From the NCBI RefSeq assembly GCF_012935715.1, contig NZ_CP052860.1:2666001-2730000 (forward strand): a stretch of 64,000 nucleotides of DNA, written 5' to 3'. Position numbers and translations under genes: made by a program. This stretch comes from Pseudomonas sp. ADAK13. GTDB lineage: Bacteria; Pseudomonadota; Gammaproteobacteria; Pseudomonadales; Pseudomonadaceae. The stretch's first letter is position 1. Each line of letters begins with the position of its first letter. The notes under the pieces were generated by a model. It was not told where the DNA came from and did not search any database. It saw only the letters and a list, made by a program, of their open reading frames with translations. Of the stretch, positions 10,944-20,063 are shown piece by piece.

Positions 10944-10971
10944 TGTGGGAGCGAGCAAGCCCGCTCCCACA
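10944..10971. terminator. bidirectional terminator-like hairpin
   Basis: TGTGGGAGCG and CGCTCCCACA flank an eight-base loop, followed on the plus strand by GTTTTA. It lies between two convergent genes, so it may end both transcripts. It looks like a minimal half of the window's REP-like repeat. Confidence 0.6.
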
Positions 10972-10974
10972 GTT

Positions 10975-11970
10975 TTATCGGCGTTGTGTCAGTAGCCACT
11001 CTGGGATTCGCCGCTCCAGGTAGTAAGTTGGCTGCTTCAACGTGCCATCCACAAACCCGACATGCCCGCCCTTGGCCAGCAATTCGAACTCGGTGCAATC
11101 CGACAGTTCGCTCGCCTCGGGCAGGCTGTGGGCGAACACGAACGGATCGTCCGCGGCCTGGATGATCAGGGTTGGCGTGCGAATGGTCCCCAGGTAATAG
11201 CGGCTGGAGGCGCGGCGGTAGTAGTCCTCGGCATTCAGGAAACCGTTCAGCGGCGCGGTGACCCGGCCGTCAAAGTCCCAGAATGTACGCATCTTCTCCA
11301 GCGAGCCCAGGTCGGCCAGGGCTTTCAGGCCCGCTTCGTGGCCATCCTTTAGAAACCGGCTCTGTTTGACGCGGATATAAGCCAGCATTTCGCGCATGAA
11401 ATGCTTCTGGTAAACCCGTGAAAAGCCGAGACCAATGCGATCGGCGCACTGGTCCAGACGAAACGGCACCGACACCGCTGCCGCGCCTTGCAGCCCGGAG
11501 GCTTCGCCGGTTTCCCCCAGGTGCTTGAGCAGCACATTGCCGCCCAGTGAATAACCCACCGCATAGAGCGGCGCCAGCGGGCGCTTGGCCCGCAGGTGAG
11601 CGATGGTTTCGGCCAGGTCTTCACTTGCGCCGGAATGGTAGCTGCGGGCGAGCAGGTTGGGCTCGCCGGAACAGCCACGCCAGTTCAGCGCGACGCTGGC
11701 CCATCCCTGAGCCGCCAGGGCTTTTTGCAGGCCGGCCACGTAAGGTGAGTTGGAGGAGCCGGTCAGACCATGCAGGACCAGCACCAACGGGGTGGTCGCG
11801 TCATGCGGCCCATGCCAGTCGAGGTCGAGAAAGTCGCCGTCGGCCAGCCACAGTCGTTCGCGCTGGCGTTCGATGTGCGTGGTTTTGCGCCACAGCGGCC
11901 CCCACAACGTTTGCAGGTGCGGGTTGCCGAGGCCGAAGGCGGGGGTGAAGCGGTCGGGCGTTTTTGACAC
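10975..11970 (-). CDS. YheT-family alpha/beta hydrolase
   Basis: A 331-residue alpha/beta-hydrolase of the YheT/Emb8 group. The oxyanion segment L-H-G-L-T-G-S-S-N-S-P is at about 66-77, the nucleophile is S141 in G-Y-S-L-G-G-N, and the late G-G-H-V-G-F-V-D-G (near 300) carries the catalytic histidine. The natural substrate is not known; members act as carboxylesterases. It is monocistronic or at most read after rsmD through the repeat at 12010. Confidence 0.85.
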   Translation of the reverse strand: MSKTPDRFTPAFGLGNPHLQTLWGPLWRKTTHIERQRERLWLADGDFLDLDWHGPHDATTPLVLVLHGLTGSSNSPYVAGLQKALAAQGWASVALNWRGCSGEPNLLARSYHSGASEDLAETIAHLRAKRPLAPLYAVGYSLGGNVLLKHLGETGEASGLQGAAAVSVPFRLDQCADRIGLGFSRVYQKHFMREMLAYIRVKQSRFLKDGHEAGLKALADLGSLEKMRTFWDFDGRVTAPLNGFLNAEDYYRRASSRYYLGTIRTPTLIIQAADDPFVFAHSLPEASELSDCTEFELLAKGGHVGFVDGTLKQPTYYLERRIPEWLLTQRR

Positions 11971-12009
11971 GATGGTTCTCGCGGCGGGTGGCAGGGCGGG
12001 TGAGCAACC

Positions 12010-12057
12010 TGTGGCGAGGGAGCTTGCTCCCTCACCACAGCAAGCTCCCCCGCCACA
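12010..12057. repeat. REP-like hairpin cluster
   Basis: TGTGGCGAGGGAGCTTGCTCCC followed by CACCACAGCAAGCTCCCCCGCCACA: two nested palindromes with outer arms TGTGGCG and CGCCACA. Located between rsmD and the YheT-type gene. Confidence 0.65.
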
Positions 12058-12081
12058 TTGCGGCTGCGCAAGTTCAGGTGT

Positions 12082-12699
12082 TTATACGGCGCCCGACGTC
12101 GTACGTTGCCACAACGCGTAATACACCCGCCCGGATTTCTGCTCCCGGTGCAGGCGCCACGTGCCCGGCAGGCCCAGCGTTGACGGTGCCGTCTCGCTTT
12201 CAGTGTAGATCCAGGCATCCGGCGCCAACCACTGACGCTCTTCCAGCAGCGCACATACCGGCGGCAGCAGGTTCTGGTTAAACGGCGGATCGAGGAATAC
12301 CACGTCAAACTCACGGGCTTCCTGGGTTTCCAGGTAGCGCAGGGCGTCGGCCGTCTGCACTTGCCCGGTGGTGCAACGCAGGGTGCCCAAGTGTTCCTTG
12401 AGGCTGGCCACCGCCACATTGCTGGCATCCAGCGCCTGGCCCAATGCGGCACCACGGGACAACGACTCCAGGAACAGCGCGCCGCTGCCCGCGAACGGGT
12501 CCAGCACCTTGGCCCCGGCGATGTACGGCGCGAGCCAGTTGAACAGGGTTTCACGCACGCGGTCCGGCGTCGGGCGCAGGCCCACGACGTCGGGGAAGCT
12601 CAGTTTGCGGCTGCCCCATTCACCACCAATGATGCGCAGTTGGCCTACACCGTTATGAACGTTGTGGACAGGTTTTTTGGGACGGGATGGACGGGCCAT
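12082..12699 (-). CDS. rsmD: 16S rRNA (guanine966-N2)-methyltransferase
   Basis: A 205-residue SAM-dependent methyltransferase that modifies G966 of 16S rRNA. The SAM loop V-L-D-P-F-A-G-S-G-A-L is at 65-75, and the catalytic D-P-P-F tetrad at 137-140. Its first base lies where the upstream M16 peptidase gene ends, so the two peptidase genes and rsmD form a tight minus-strand operon. Confidence 0.94.
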   Translation of the reverse strand: MARPSRPKKPVHNVHNGVGQLRIIGGEWGSRKLSFPDVVGLRPTPDRVRETLFNWLAPYIAGAKVLDPFAGSGALFLESLSRGAALGQALDASNVAVASLKEHLGTLRCTTGQVQTADALRYLETQEAREFDVVFLDPPFNQNLLPPVCALLEERQWLAPDAWIYTESETAPSTLGLPGTWRLHREQKSGRVYYALWQRTTSGAV

Positions 12700-14189
12700 T
12701 AATGCTCCGGAACCCCGAGCGGCTGCTCGGCGGGTTTATCAGTGGGGGGCGGTAGTGGCTTTTGCGCAATCGTCGGGCCGGCGGTCACGATGACCATCTT
12801 GTCGGCACTCAAATGTTTGTTCAAAGCAGCTTTGACCTGATCTACGGTCAGCGCCTGGGATTGTTTCATGAAATCTTCCAGGTAGCTCAGCGGCAGGTTG
12901 TAGAAACCCATGGCGCCCAGCTGCCCGACGATATCGGCGTTGCTCGCGGTGGAAAGCGGGAAGCTGCCGGCCAGCTCACGCTTGGCGTCGTCGAGCTCCT
13001 TTTGTGTCGGGCCGGTCTTGAGGTAGTCGGCCAGCACGTCCTGCACCAATCGCAGCGTACCGGCGCTCATTTCGGCGCGGGTTTGCAGGTTGATCATGAA
13101 CGGGCCACGCACTTGCATCGGCGAAAAGCCGGAGTATACGCCGTAGGTCAGGCCGCGTTTCTCGCGGACTTCGCTCATCAAGCGGGTACCGAAGCCACCG
13201 CCGCCGAGGATCTGGTTGCCCAGGGACAGCGCGGCGTAGTCCGGGTCGGCGCGGTCGATGCCCAGTTGCGCCAGCAGCAGCGTTGTCTGCTTGGACGGGA
13301 ACTCGATATGCGTCGTCCCAGCCTTTGGTTCCACCGGTTGGGCGATCTTCGCCAGCGCCGGGCCTTTAGGCAGGGACGCGGACACCTTGGCGGTCATGGC
13401 TTCGGCTTCGGCGCGGGTCAGATCGCCGACCACAGAAATCACGGCGTTGCCGGCGGCGTAGGCCTTGGCGTGGAAGTCCTTCAACTGCGCGAGGGTCACC
13501 TTCGGCACGCTCTCGGCGTTGCCTTCGCTCGGATGGGCGTAAGGGTGGTCGCCATAGAGCTGTTTGAACAGCTCGATGCTCGCCAGTTTGCCGGGGTTTT
13601 GCTTCTGGTATTCAAAGCCGGCCAGCAGCTGGTTCTTGATCCGCGCCAGGGAGTCGGCCGGGAAGGTCGGCTTGCCGATCACGTCGTCGAATAGGGAAAG
13701 GGCCGCATCGCGCTTGTCGCTGGCACTCAGGCTGCGCAGGGAAACCAGCGCCATGTCGCGGTAAGCACCGTTGCTGAAATCAGCGCCCAGGCCGTCGAAA
13801 CCGGCGGCAATCTGGCTGACGTCCTTGCCCGGCACGCCTTCGTTGAGCATGGCGTTGGTCAACAACGCGAGGCCCGGGGTGTTGCCGTCCTGGCTGCTGC
13901 CGGCGGCAAACAGGATGCGCATGTCGAACATCGGCAGCTCATGGGCTTCGACGAACAGCACCTTGGCGCCTTCGGCGGTGGTCCAGGTTTGCACGTCGAG
14001 CTTGCGGTTGGTCGGTGCCTTGTCGTCCAGTTCAGCCAAAGACTGCAGTTTGTTGGCCGACTTGGCCTGTTCCAGCGCCTGGCTGGCGACCGATTCGCTG
14101 GGGCGCAGGAAATACACCGCGCACGCGGCAGCCAGGGTGACCACGATCAGGCCGGGCAGCACCAGGCGGTTGTTTTTACGTTCACTCAT
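12699..14189 (-). CDS. M16-family peptidase-like protein, inactive subunit
   Basis: A 496-residue protein with an N-terminal membrane anchor or signal (L-V-L-P-G-L-I-V-V-T-L-A-A-A-C) and two M16 domains. The zinc motif H-x-x-E-H of M16 peptidases is absent: the aligned segment reads L-A-L-L-T-N-A-M-L. The C-terminal R-E-K-R-G-L-T-Y pair that helps bind substrate is kept. It is thus the non-catalytic half of an M16B-type heterodimer with its upstream neighbour. The start at 14189 follows a GGAG site and overlaps the upstream gene by eight bases; an eight-codon longer form is less likely. Confidence 0.85.
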   Translation of the reverse strand: MSERKNNRLVLPGLIVVTLAAACAVYFLRPSESVASQALEQAKSANKLQSLAELDDKAPTNRKLDVQTWTTAEGAKVLFVEAHELPMFDMRILFAAGSSQDGNTPGLALLTNAMLNEGVPGKDVSQIAAGFDGLGADFSNGAYRDMALVSLRSLSASDKRDAALSLFDDVIGKPTFPADSLARIKNQLLAGFEYQKQNPGKLASIELFKQLYGDHPYAHPSEGNAESVPKVTLAQLKDFHAKAYAAGNAVISVVGDLTRAEAEAMTAKVSASLPKGPALAKIAQPVEPKAGTTHIEFPSKQTTLLLAQLGIDRADPDYAALSLGNQILGGGGFGTRLMSEVREKRGLTYGVYSGFSPMQVRGPFMINLQTRAEMSAGTLRLVQDVLADYLKTGPTQKELDDAKRELAGSFPLSTASNADIVGQLGAMGFYNLPLSYLEDFMKQSQALTVDQVKAALNKHLSADKMVIVTAGPTIAQKPLPPPTDKPAEQPLGVPEH

Positions 14190-15537
14190 GAGCGGTCTCC
14201 TCAGGCAAAACATGGGCGACGCTGAGACGTTCGCGGGTGAAGTAGGTGCGTGCAGCTTTCTGGATGTCTTCGGCGGTGACGCTTTGCAACTCGGCCAGCT
14301 CCGTGTCCATGAGTTTCCAGGACAGGCCGACCGTCTCCAGGGAGCCGATGGCGGTGGCCTGGCTGGTGATCGAGTCGCGCTGGTAAACCACGCCGGCGAT
14401 GACCTGGGCGCGAATCCGCTCCAGTTCTTCAGCGCTCGGTGGCTTGGCCTTCAGTTCGTCCAGCAGGCGCCACAGGCCGGCTTCAGCCTGGGCGACGGTC
14501 TTTTTCTTTTGCAGGTTCGGTGTGGCGGTCAGGGTAAACAGGCTGTCACCACGGGTGTAGGCGTCGTAGCTCGACGAACCGCCGGACACCAGTTCTTCAC
14601 CGCGCTCCAGTTGCGTCGAAATGCGCGCGCTGTAGCCGCCGTCCAACAGGGCCGAGATCAGGCGCAGGGCATTGACCGAGCGTTTGTCTTCAGTGGTGGC
14701 GAGGCTCGGCACGTTGAATCCGAGGATCACGCTCGGCAGTTTGGTCTGGACATGCAGGGTCAGCAGGCGTTCGCCGGGCTCGGCCAGCTCCAGGGGAATT
14801 TTCGCCGGTGGCACGTCGCGCTTGGGGATCGGGCCGAAGTAACGCTGGGCCAGGGCTTTGACTTCGTCCGGGGTCACGTCGCCGACCACCACCAGGGTGG
14901 CGTTGTTCGGCACGTACCAGGATTGGTACCAGTGGCGCAGTTCTTCCACCTTCATGCGGTCCAGGTCGGCCATCCAGCCGATGGTCGGCGTGTGGTAACC
15001 GCTGGCCGGGTAGGCCATGGCCTTGAAGCGCTCGTAGGCCTTGGACATCGGGTTGTCGTCGGTGCGCATGCGGCGCTCTTCCTTGATCACCTCGATCTCG
15101 CGGCTGAACTCGTCGGCCGGCAGGCGCAGGCTGGCCATGCGGTCGGCTTCCAGCTCGAAGGCAACGCCCAGGCGGTCGCGGGCGAGTACCTGGTAATAGG
15201 CGGTGTAGTCATCGCTGGTGAAGGCGTTTTCCTCGGCGCCCAGGTCCCGCAGGATCAACGAGGCTTCGCCGGGGCCGACTTTGGCGCTGCCCTTGAACAT
15301 CATGTGCTCCAGGGCGTGGGACAAACCGGTCTGGCCCGGGGTTTCGTAGCTCGAACCAACCTTGTACCAGACCTGGGAAACCACCACCGGGGCGCGATGG
15401 TCTTCGCGCACGACGACCTTGAGGCCGTTGTCCAGGGTGAATTCGTGGCTGGGTTGTGGGTCGGCAGCCAAAGCTGAAAGGGGCAGACAAACTGTGCTGA
15501 GCAGCAGGCCTGCGGCGCGGCGGGCTAGAGCATTCAT
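14182..15537 (-). CDS. M16-family zinc metallopeptidase, active subunit
   Basis: A 451-residue periplasmic or membrane-bound peptidase with a Sec signal peptide ending near A-L-A-A (residues 1-25). The inverted zinc motif H-A-L-E-H is at 74-78, with the downstream acidic ligand region E-E-N-A-F-T-S-D-D-Y. It pairs with the overlapping downstream gene, which has lost this motif. Substrates are unknown; pitrilysin-type enzymes degrade short peptides. Confidence 0.88.
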   Translation of the reverse strand: MNALARRAAGLLLSTVCLPLSALAADPQPSHEFTLDNGLKVVVREDHRAPVVVSQVWYKVGSSYETPGQTGLSHALEHMMFKGSAKVGPGEASLILRDLGAEENAFTSDDYTAYYQVLARDRLGVAFELEADRMASLRLPADEFSREIEVIKEERRMRTDDNPMSKAYERFKAMAYPASGYHTPTIGWMADLDRMKVEELRHWYQSWYVPNNATLVVVGDVTPDEVKALAQRYFGPIPKRDVPPAKIPLELAEPGERLLTLHVQTKLPSVILGFNVPSLATTEDKRSVNALRLISALLDGGYSARISTQLERGEELVSGGSSSYDAYTRGDSLFTLTATPNLQKKKTVAQAEAGLWRLLDELKAKPPSAEELERIRAQVIAGVVYQRDSITSQATAIGSLETVGLSWKLMDTELAELQSVTAEDIQKAARTYFTRERLSVAHVLPEETAHE

Positions 15538-15769
15538 TCGTTTTTAAACCTGTTGAGCTGCCCGCTTGGTCTTAGCGTCGGCGGGCGAGGAGGTGCTAGG
15601 ATACTGATCCGACCTAGGGACGGCCACTACGGCTGTCTTGTTGAGGCCCCATTTAGGCCTTACAAAATGTTGCGCATGAACGAGCTGGCTAAAAAACAGT
15701 CTGTTACGCATCGAATTTTATTTACCGACGCGCCCCTTGGCGCGTCGCTACCTTGAGATAGCCGTCTCC

Positions 15770-17197
15770 ATGTTTGGTTCCAACGACGACAAGAAGACCC
15801 CAGCTGCGGCTGGCGAGAAAAAAGGCCTGTTCGGATGGCTGCGCAAAAAGCCGCAGGAAACCGTCGCCGAACAGCCGCAGGTTCAAGCAGAACCGATCCC
15901 TGAATCCCTGGTAGAAGCCGAACCGGTTGCCGAAACGCCGGCCCCGGTGGTGTTGCCGATGGCCGAGCCGGTGCTGCAGCCGGTGGTCGAGCCAGAGCCA
16001 GAGCTGGAACCAGAACCTGCGCCCGAGCCTGAGCACAAACCGTGGCTGGTTTTGCCGGTGGCGGAAGAACCCGTGGCATTGGTTGAAGACGAGCAAGCCG
16101 AGCACGTGGCGCCGCCGATTCCGGCTGTCGTGGAGCCCGTGGCCGTCGTGGTGCAAGCGCCGCCAGTGGTTGAGGTGCCTGCACCGGCAGTTGCCGAGCC
16201 GGTTCCGGTCGTTGTCGCAGCACCTGCGGTTATCGAAGCACCTGCTGCCCCCGCCGAAACCGGCAAGACCGGCTTCTTTGCCCGCCTCAAGCAAGGCCTG
16301 AGCAAGACCAGCGCCAGCATTGGCGAAGGCATGGCCAGCCTGTTCCTCGGCAAAAAGACTATCGATGACGAGTTGCTGGAAGACATCGAGACCCGTCTGC
16401 TGACCGCCGACGTGGGCGTCGAAGCCACCGCCGTGATCATCCAGAGCCTGACCCAGAAGGTCGCGCGCAAGCAACTGACCGACGCCGACGCGCTCTACAA
16501 GTCGCTGCAGGCTGAACTGGCCAACATGCTCAAGCCGGTGGAAGCGCCGCTGGTCATCGATACGCAGAAAAAGCCGTTTGTGATCCTGGTGGTGGGCGTC
16601 AACGGCGCCGGCAAGACCACCACCATCGGCAAGCTGGCCAAGAAGCTGCAACTGGAAGGCAAGAAAGTCATGCTCGCCGCCGGTGACACCTTCCGTGCCG
16701 CCGCCGTGGAGCAACTGCAGGTCTGGGGCGAGCGCAACAAGATCCCGGTCATCGCCCAGCACACCGGCGCCGATTCGGCCTCGGTGATCTTCGATGCGGT
16801 GCAGGCCGCCAAGGCGCGCAACATTGATGTGCTGATCGCTGATACCGCCGGTCGCCTGCACACCAAAGACAACCTGATGGAAGAACTGAAGAAAGTTCGC
16901 CGTGTGATCGGCAAGCTCGACGCCGACGCGCCCCACGAGGTGTTGCTGGTGCTGGACGCCGGTACCGGCCAGAACGCCATCAGCCAGGCCAAACAATTCC
17001 ACCAGACGGTCCAACTGACCGGCCTGGCATTGACTAAGCTCGACGGCACGGCCAAGGGCGGTGTGATTTTCGCCCTGGCCAAGCAGTTCGGGTTGCCGAT
17101 TCGTTACATCGGCGTCGGTGAAGGCATCGACGACCTGCGCACTTTTGAAGCCGAACCCTTTGTACAGGCACTGTTTGCCGAGCGGGAGCGTTCATGA
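15770..17197 (+). CDS. ftsY: signal recognition particle receptor FtsY
   Basis: A 475-residue SRP receptor GTPase that docks ribosome-SRP complexes at the inner membrane. After a short basic start, residues about 25-165 form a long A-domain rich in Glu, Pro, Val and Ala. The NG domain follows: P-loop G-V-N-G-A-G-K-T-T-T, then D-T-F-R-A-A-A-V-E-Q-L, D-T-A-G-R and T-K-L-D-G-T-A-K-G-G. The ATG at 15770 (MFGSNDDKK) is the family start; an 11-codon in-frame extension is rejected. It overlaps ftsE by four bases (ATGA). Confidence 0.97.
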   Translation: MFGSNDDKKTPAAAGEKKGLFGWLRKKPQETVAEQPQVQAEPIPESLVEAEPVAETPAPVVLPMAEPVLQPVVEPEPELEPEPAPEPEHKPWLVLPVAEEPVALVEDEQAEHVAPPIPAVVEPVAVVVQAPPVVEVPAPAVAEPVPVVVAAPAVIEAPAAPAETGKTGFFARLKQGLSKTSASIGEGMASLFLGKKTIDDELLEDIETRLLTADVGVEATAVIIQSLTQKVARKQLTDADALYKSLQAELANMLKPVEAPLVIDTQKKPFVILVVGVNGAGKTTTIGKLAKKLQLEGKKVMLAAGDTFRAAAVEQLQVWGERNKIPVIAQHTGADSASVIFDAVQAAKARNIDVLIADTAGRLHTKDNLMEELKKVRRVIGKLDADAPHEVLLVLDAGTGQNAISQAKQFHQTVQLTGLALTKLDGTAKGGVIFALAKQFGLPIRYIGVGEGIDDLRTFEAEPFVQALFAERERS

Positions 17198-17865
17198 TTC
17201 GTTTCGAACAGGTCGGTAAACGCTACGCCAACGGGCATGTCGGCTTGCATGAGCTGAGTTTCCGGGTGCGTCGCGGCGAATTCTTGTTTGTGACCGGCCA
17301 TTCGGGTGCCGGTAAAAGTACCTTGTTGCGCCTGCTGCTGGCCATGGAACGCCCAACCACCGGCAAACTGCTGCTGGCGGGCCAGGACCTGGCCACCATC
17401 AGCAATGCGCAGATTCCGTTTTTGCGCCGCCAGATCGGTGTGGTGTTCCAGAATCACCAGTTGCTGTTCGACCGCACGGTGTTCAACAACATCGCCTTGC
17501 CGTTGCAGATTCTCGGGCTGTCCAAGGCCGAAATCGTCAAGCGCGTGGATTCGGCGCTGGAGCGCGTTGCGCTGTCGGACAAGACCGACCTCTACCCCGG
17601 CGACCTGTCCACCGGCCAGCAACAGCGCGTCGGCATCGCCCGCGCCATCGTGCACCGCCCGGCCTTGCTGCTGGCGGACGAACCCACCGGTAACCTCGAC
17701 CCGCGCCTGGCCGCAGAAATCATGGGCGTGTTCGAAGACATCAACCGCCTGGGCACCAGCGTGCTGATCGCCAGTCACGACCTGGCACTGATCGCCCGCA
17801 TGCGCCACCGCATGCTCACCCTGCAACGCGGCCGCCTGATCGGTGACGGGGAGGCCGGGGTATGA
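17194..17865 (+). CDS. ftsE: cell division ATP-binding protein FtsE
   Basis: A 223-residue ABC ATPase that, with FtsX, couples divisome assembly to activation of cell-wall amidases. Walker A G-H-S-G-A-G-K-S is at 35-42, the signature L-S-T-G-Q-Q-Q-R near 137, and Walker B L-L-L-A-D-E-P-T near 156-163. It sits between ftsY and ftsX with four-base overlaps at both ends, which implies translational coupling. Confidence 0.96.
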   Translation: MIRFEQVGKRYANGHVGLHELSFRVRRGEFLFVTGHSGAGKSTLLRLLLAMERPTTGKLLLAGQDLATISNAQIPFLRRQIGVVFQNHQLLFDRTVFNNIALPLQILGLSKAEIVKRVDSALERVALSDKTDLYPGDLSTGQQQRVGIARAIVHRPALLLADEPTGNLDPRLAAEIMGVFEDINRLGTSVLIASHDLALIARMRHRMLTLQRGRLIGDGEAGV

Positions 17866-18884
17866 GTGCGACACGCAGCCCGAAGGTTTCCGAGCGCGTT
17901 GCGCCAAAACCGGCCGACCCGCAACCGCAGAAGAAAAAACGCGACGAAGACGACGGCCCGGACTTTGGCACCCTGGTGCACGCCTGGATCGAAAGCCACC
18001 GTGCCAGCCTGGTAGACAGCCTGCGCCGCCTGGGCAAGCAGCCGATCGGCAGCTTCTTCACCTGCCTGGTGATGGCCGTGGCCTTGAGCCTGCCGATGGG
18101 GTTGTCATTGCTGCTGAATAACGTCGAGCGCCTTGGCGGTTCGTGGCAGCGGGCGGCGCAGATTTCCCTGTACCTGAACCTGGATGCCAGCGCCAAAGAC
18201 GGCGAAGCCCTGCGGGACGAGATCAAAGGCCTTCCGGGTGTGGCCGAGGCTGAGTACATCAGTCGCGATCAGGCCCTGGAAGAGTTCCAGCAACAGTCCG
18301 GCCTGGGCGAGGCGCTCAAGGAGTTGCCGCAAAATCCGCTGCCGGGCGTGGTGCTGGTGACGCCGAACGAAGTCGACAAGGCGACCCTGGAAGCCCTGCG
18401 ACAAAAACTCGCAGAGCTGCCCAAGGTCCAGCAGGCACAACTTGATCTAGTCTGGGTAGAGCGGCTGGCGGCGATTCTCAAGCTGGGCGACCGCTTTGTG
18501 TTCGGCCTGACGGTGTTGCTGGTGTCTGCATTACTTTTGGTGATAGGCAATACCATTCGTCTTCATATTGAAAACCGCCGCACCGAGATAGAAGTGATTA
18601 AACTCGTCGGCGGCACGGACAGCTATGTGCGTCGGCCTTTTCTGTACATGGGCGCGCTTTATGGCTTCGGTGCGGGGATTTTGTCCTGGGGCGTGCTGGC
18701 TTTTGGCCTGAACTGGCTGAACGACGCGGTGGTAGGGCTCGCCGGCTTGTACGGCAGTGATTTTGCCCTGGCCGGCGTGCCGGTAGCCGACGGTCTGTCA
18801 TTGTTGCTTGGGGCGGTGCTCTTGGGGTATATCGGTGCTTGGATTGCGGTCGCACGGCATTTACGTGAGCTGGCACCGAAGTAG
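17862..18884 (+). CDS. ftsX: cell division permease-like protein FtsX
   Basis: A 340-residue membrane protein with a cytoplasmic basic N-terminus, one transmembrane helix near residues 60-85, a large periplasmic loop and three further helices in the C-terminal half (FtsX/MacB-type permease domain). It partners FtsE at the division site. The N-terminal 60 residues, rich in Lys, Asp and Pro, are longer than in E. coli but usual in pseudomonads. Confidence 0.95.
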   Translation: MSATRSPKVSERVAPKPADPQPQKKKRDEDDGPDFGTLVHAWIESHRASLVDSLRRLGKQPIGSFFTCLVMAVALSLPMGLSLLLNNVERLGGSWQRAAQISLYLNLDASAKDGEALRDEIKGLPGVAEAEYISRDQALEEFQQQSGLGEALKELPQNPLPGVVLVTPNEVDKATLEALRQKLAELPKVQQAQLDLVWVERLAAILKLGDRFVFGLTVLLVSALLLVIGNTIRLHIENRRTEIEVIKLVGGTDSYVRRPFLYMGALYGFGAGILSWGVLAFGLNWLNDAVVGLAGLYGSDFALAGVPVADGLSLLLGAVLLGYIGAWIAVARHLRELAPK

Positions 18885-19013
18885 TTAATGTCAAGGTAAT
18901 GTAGTTTCGTTTGTATTGGCCGTATCAGTGGTTTAGGGAACTTGTCCTACGGTTTCCGGTCAATTTTCGCAGTGCTGAACTGCACGAGTTATGTGAGTCG
19001 GAGGTTTTTTCGT

Positions 19014-19868
19014 ATGACCACTTCTTTGCAACCTGCTTATGCTCTGGTCCCGGGTGCGAACCTGGAGGCCTATGTGCACACGGTCAACAGCATTCCATTG
19101 CTGACGCCCGAGCAGGAGCGTGAACTGGCCGAGAGTCTCTACTATGAGCAGGATTTGGGGGCGGCTCGGCAGATGGTGCTCGCCCACCTGCGTTTTGTCG
19201 TACATATCGCCCGTAGCTATTCCGGCTACGGCCTGGCCCAGGCTGACCTGATTCAGGAAGGCAACGTTGGCCTGATGAAAGCGGTAAAGCGCTTCAACCC
19301 GGAAATGGGTGTGCGCCTGGTGTCGTTTGCTGTGCACTGGATCAAGGCGGAAATTCACGAGTTCATCCTGCGCAACTGGCGCATCGTGAAAGTCGCGACC
19401 ACCAAGGCCCAGCGCAAGCTGTTCTTCAACCTGCGCAGCCAGAAGAAACGCCTGGCGTGGCTGAACAACGAAGAAGTGCACCGCGTGGCCGAAAGCCTTG
19501 GCGTTGAGCCCCGTGAAGTGCGCGAGATGGAAAGCCGCCTGACCGGCCACGACATGGCCTTCGACCCGGCCGCTGAAGCGGACGACGACAGCGCCTTCCA
19601 GTCGCCGGCCAACTACCTGGAAGACCACCGGTACGACCCGGCGCGTCAACTGGAAGACGCCGACTGGAGCGACAACTCCAATCACAACCTGCACGAAGCG
19701 CTGGAAGTGCTGGACGACCGCAGCCGTGACATCCTCTACCAACGCTGGTTGGCGGAAGAAAAAGCCACGCTGCACGACCTGGCGCAGAAGTACAACGTGT
19801 CGGCTGAGCGGATTCGTCAGCTCGAGAAGAGTGCGATGAACAAGCTGAAACTGTCGATCGCCGCCTAA
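19014..19868 (+). CDS. rpoH: RNA polymerase heat-shock sigma factor RpoH (sigma-32)
   Basis: A 284-residue group 3 sigma factor. Region 2 ([17 protein letters not shown]) and the RpoH box Q-R-K-L-F-F-N-L-R, which separates it from RpoD and RpoS, are present, as is the C-terminal region 4.2 helix-turn-helix ([12 protein letters not shown]). The ATG at 19014 follows GGAGG at nine bases; a 24-codon upstream extension lacks a start signal. The 129-base leader between ftsX and rpoH is where heat control would be expected. A strong terminator follows. Confidence 0.97.
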   Translation: MTTSLQPAYALVPGANLEAYVHTVNSIPLLTPEQERELAESLYYEQDLGAARQMVLAHLRFVVHIARSYSGYGLAQADLIQEGNVGLMKAVKRFNPEMGVRLVSFAVHWIKAEIHEFILRNWRIVKVATTKAQRKLFFNLRSQKKRLAWLNNEEVHRVAESLGVEPREVREMESRLTGHDMAFDPAAEADDDSAFQSPANYLEDHRYDPARQLEDADWSDNSNHNLHEALEVLDDRSRDILYQRWLAEEKATLHDLAQKYNVSAERIRQLEKSAMNKLKLSIAA

Positions 19869-19885
19869 ACAGCTGCGAAGTGACA

Positions 19886-19921
19886 AAAAAATGCCCCGAT
19901 CGAGAGATCGGGGCATTTTTG
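19886..19921 (+). terminator. intrinsic terminator of rpoH
   Basis: Eleven-base perfect stem ATGCCCCGATC/GATCGGGGCAT with a GAGA loop (19902-19905), flanked by A and T tracts, 18 bases after the rpoH stop. The symmetric A/T tracts would also let it work on the minus strand. Confidence 0.93.
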
Positions 19922-19957
19922 TTTGTGTTCGCACAACTCGAATTCAGCTCGGTCCAC

Positions 19958-20047
19958 TGTGGGAGCTGGCTTGCCTGCGATGAGGGGCTGCCAGCCAACA
20001 CATCTGCAGGCCGGCACACCGCTATCGCAGGCAAGCCAGCTCCTACA
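19958..20047. repeat. REP-like inverted repeat
   Basis: Outer arms TGTGGGAGCTGGCTTGCCTG and its near-complement ending GCTCCTACA, with a central hairpin rich in GCCAGCC and GGCCGGC. It lies between the convergent rpoH and mtgA genes. Confidence 0.78.
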
Positions 20048-20063
20048 GTTGTTTTGTGGGGTG

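Noticed and set aside
15722..17014. 430-codon minus-strand frame opposite ftsY
   Set aside because: The plus-strand FtsY domains are continuous here; the antisense product is His/Gly-rich nonsense.
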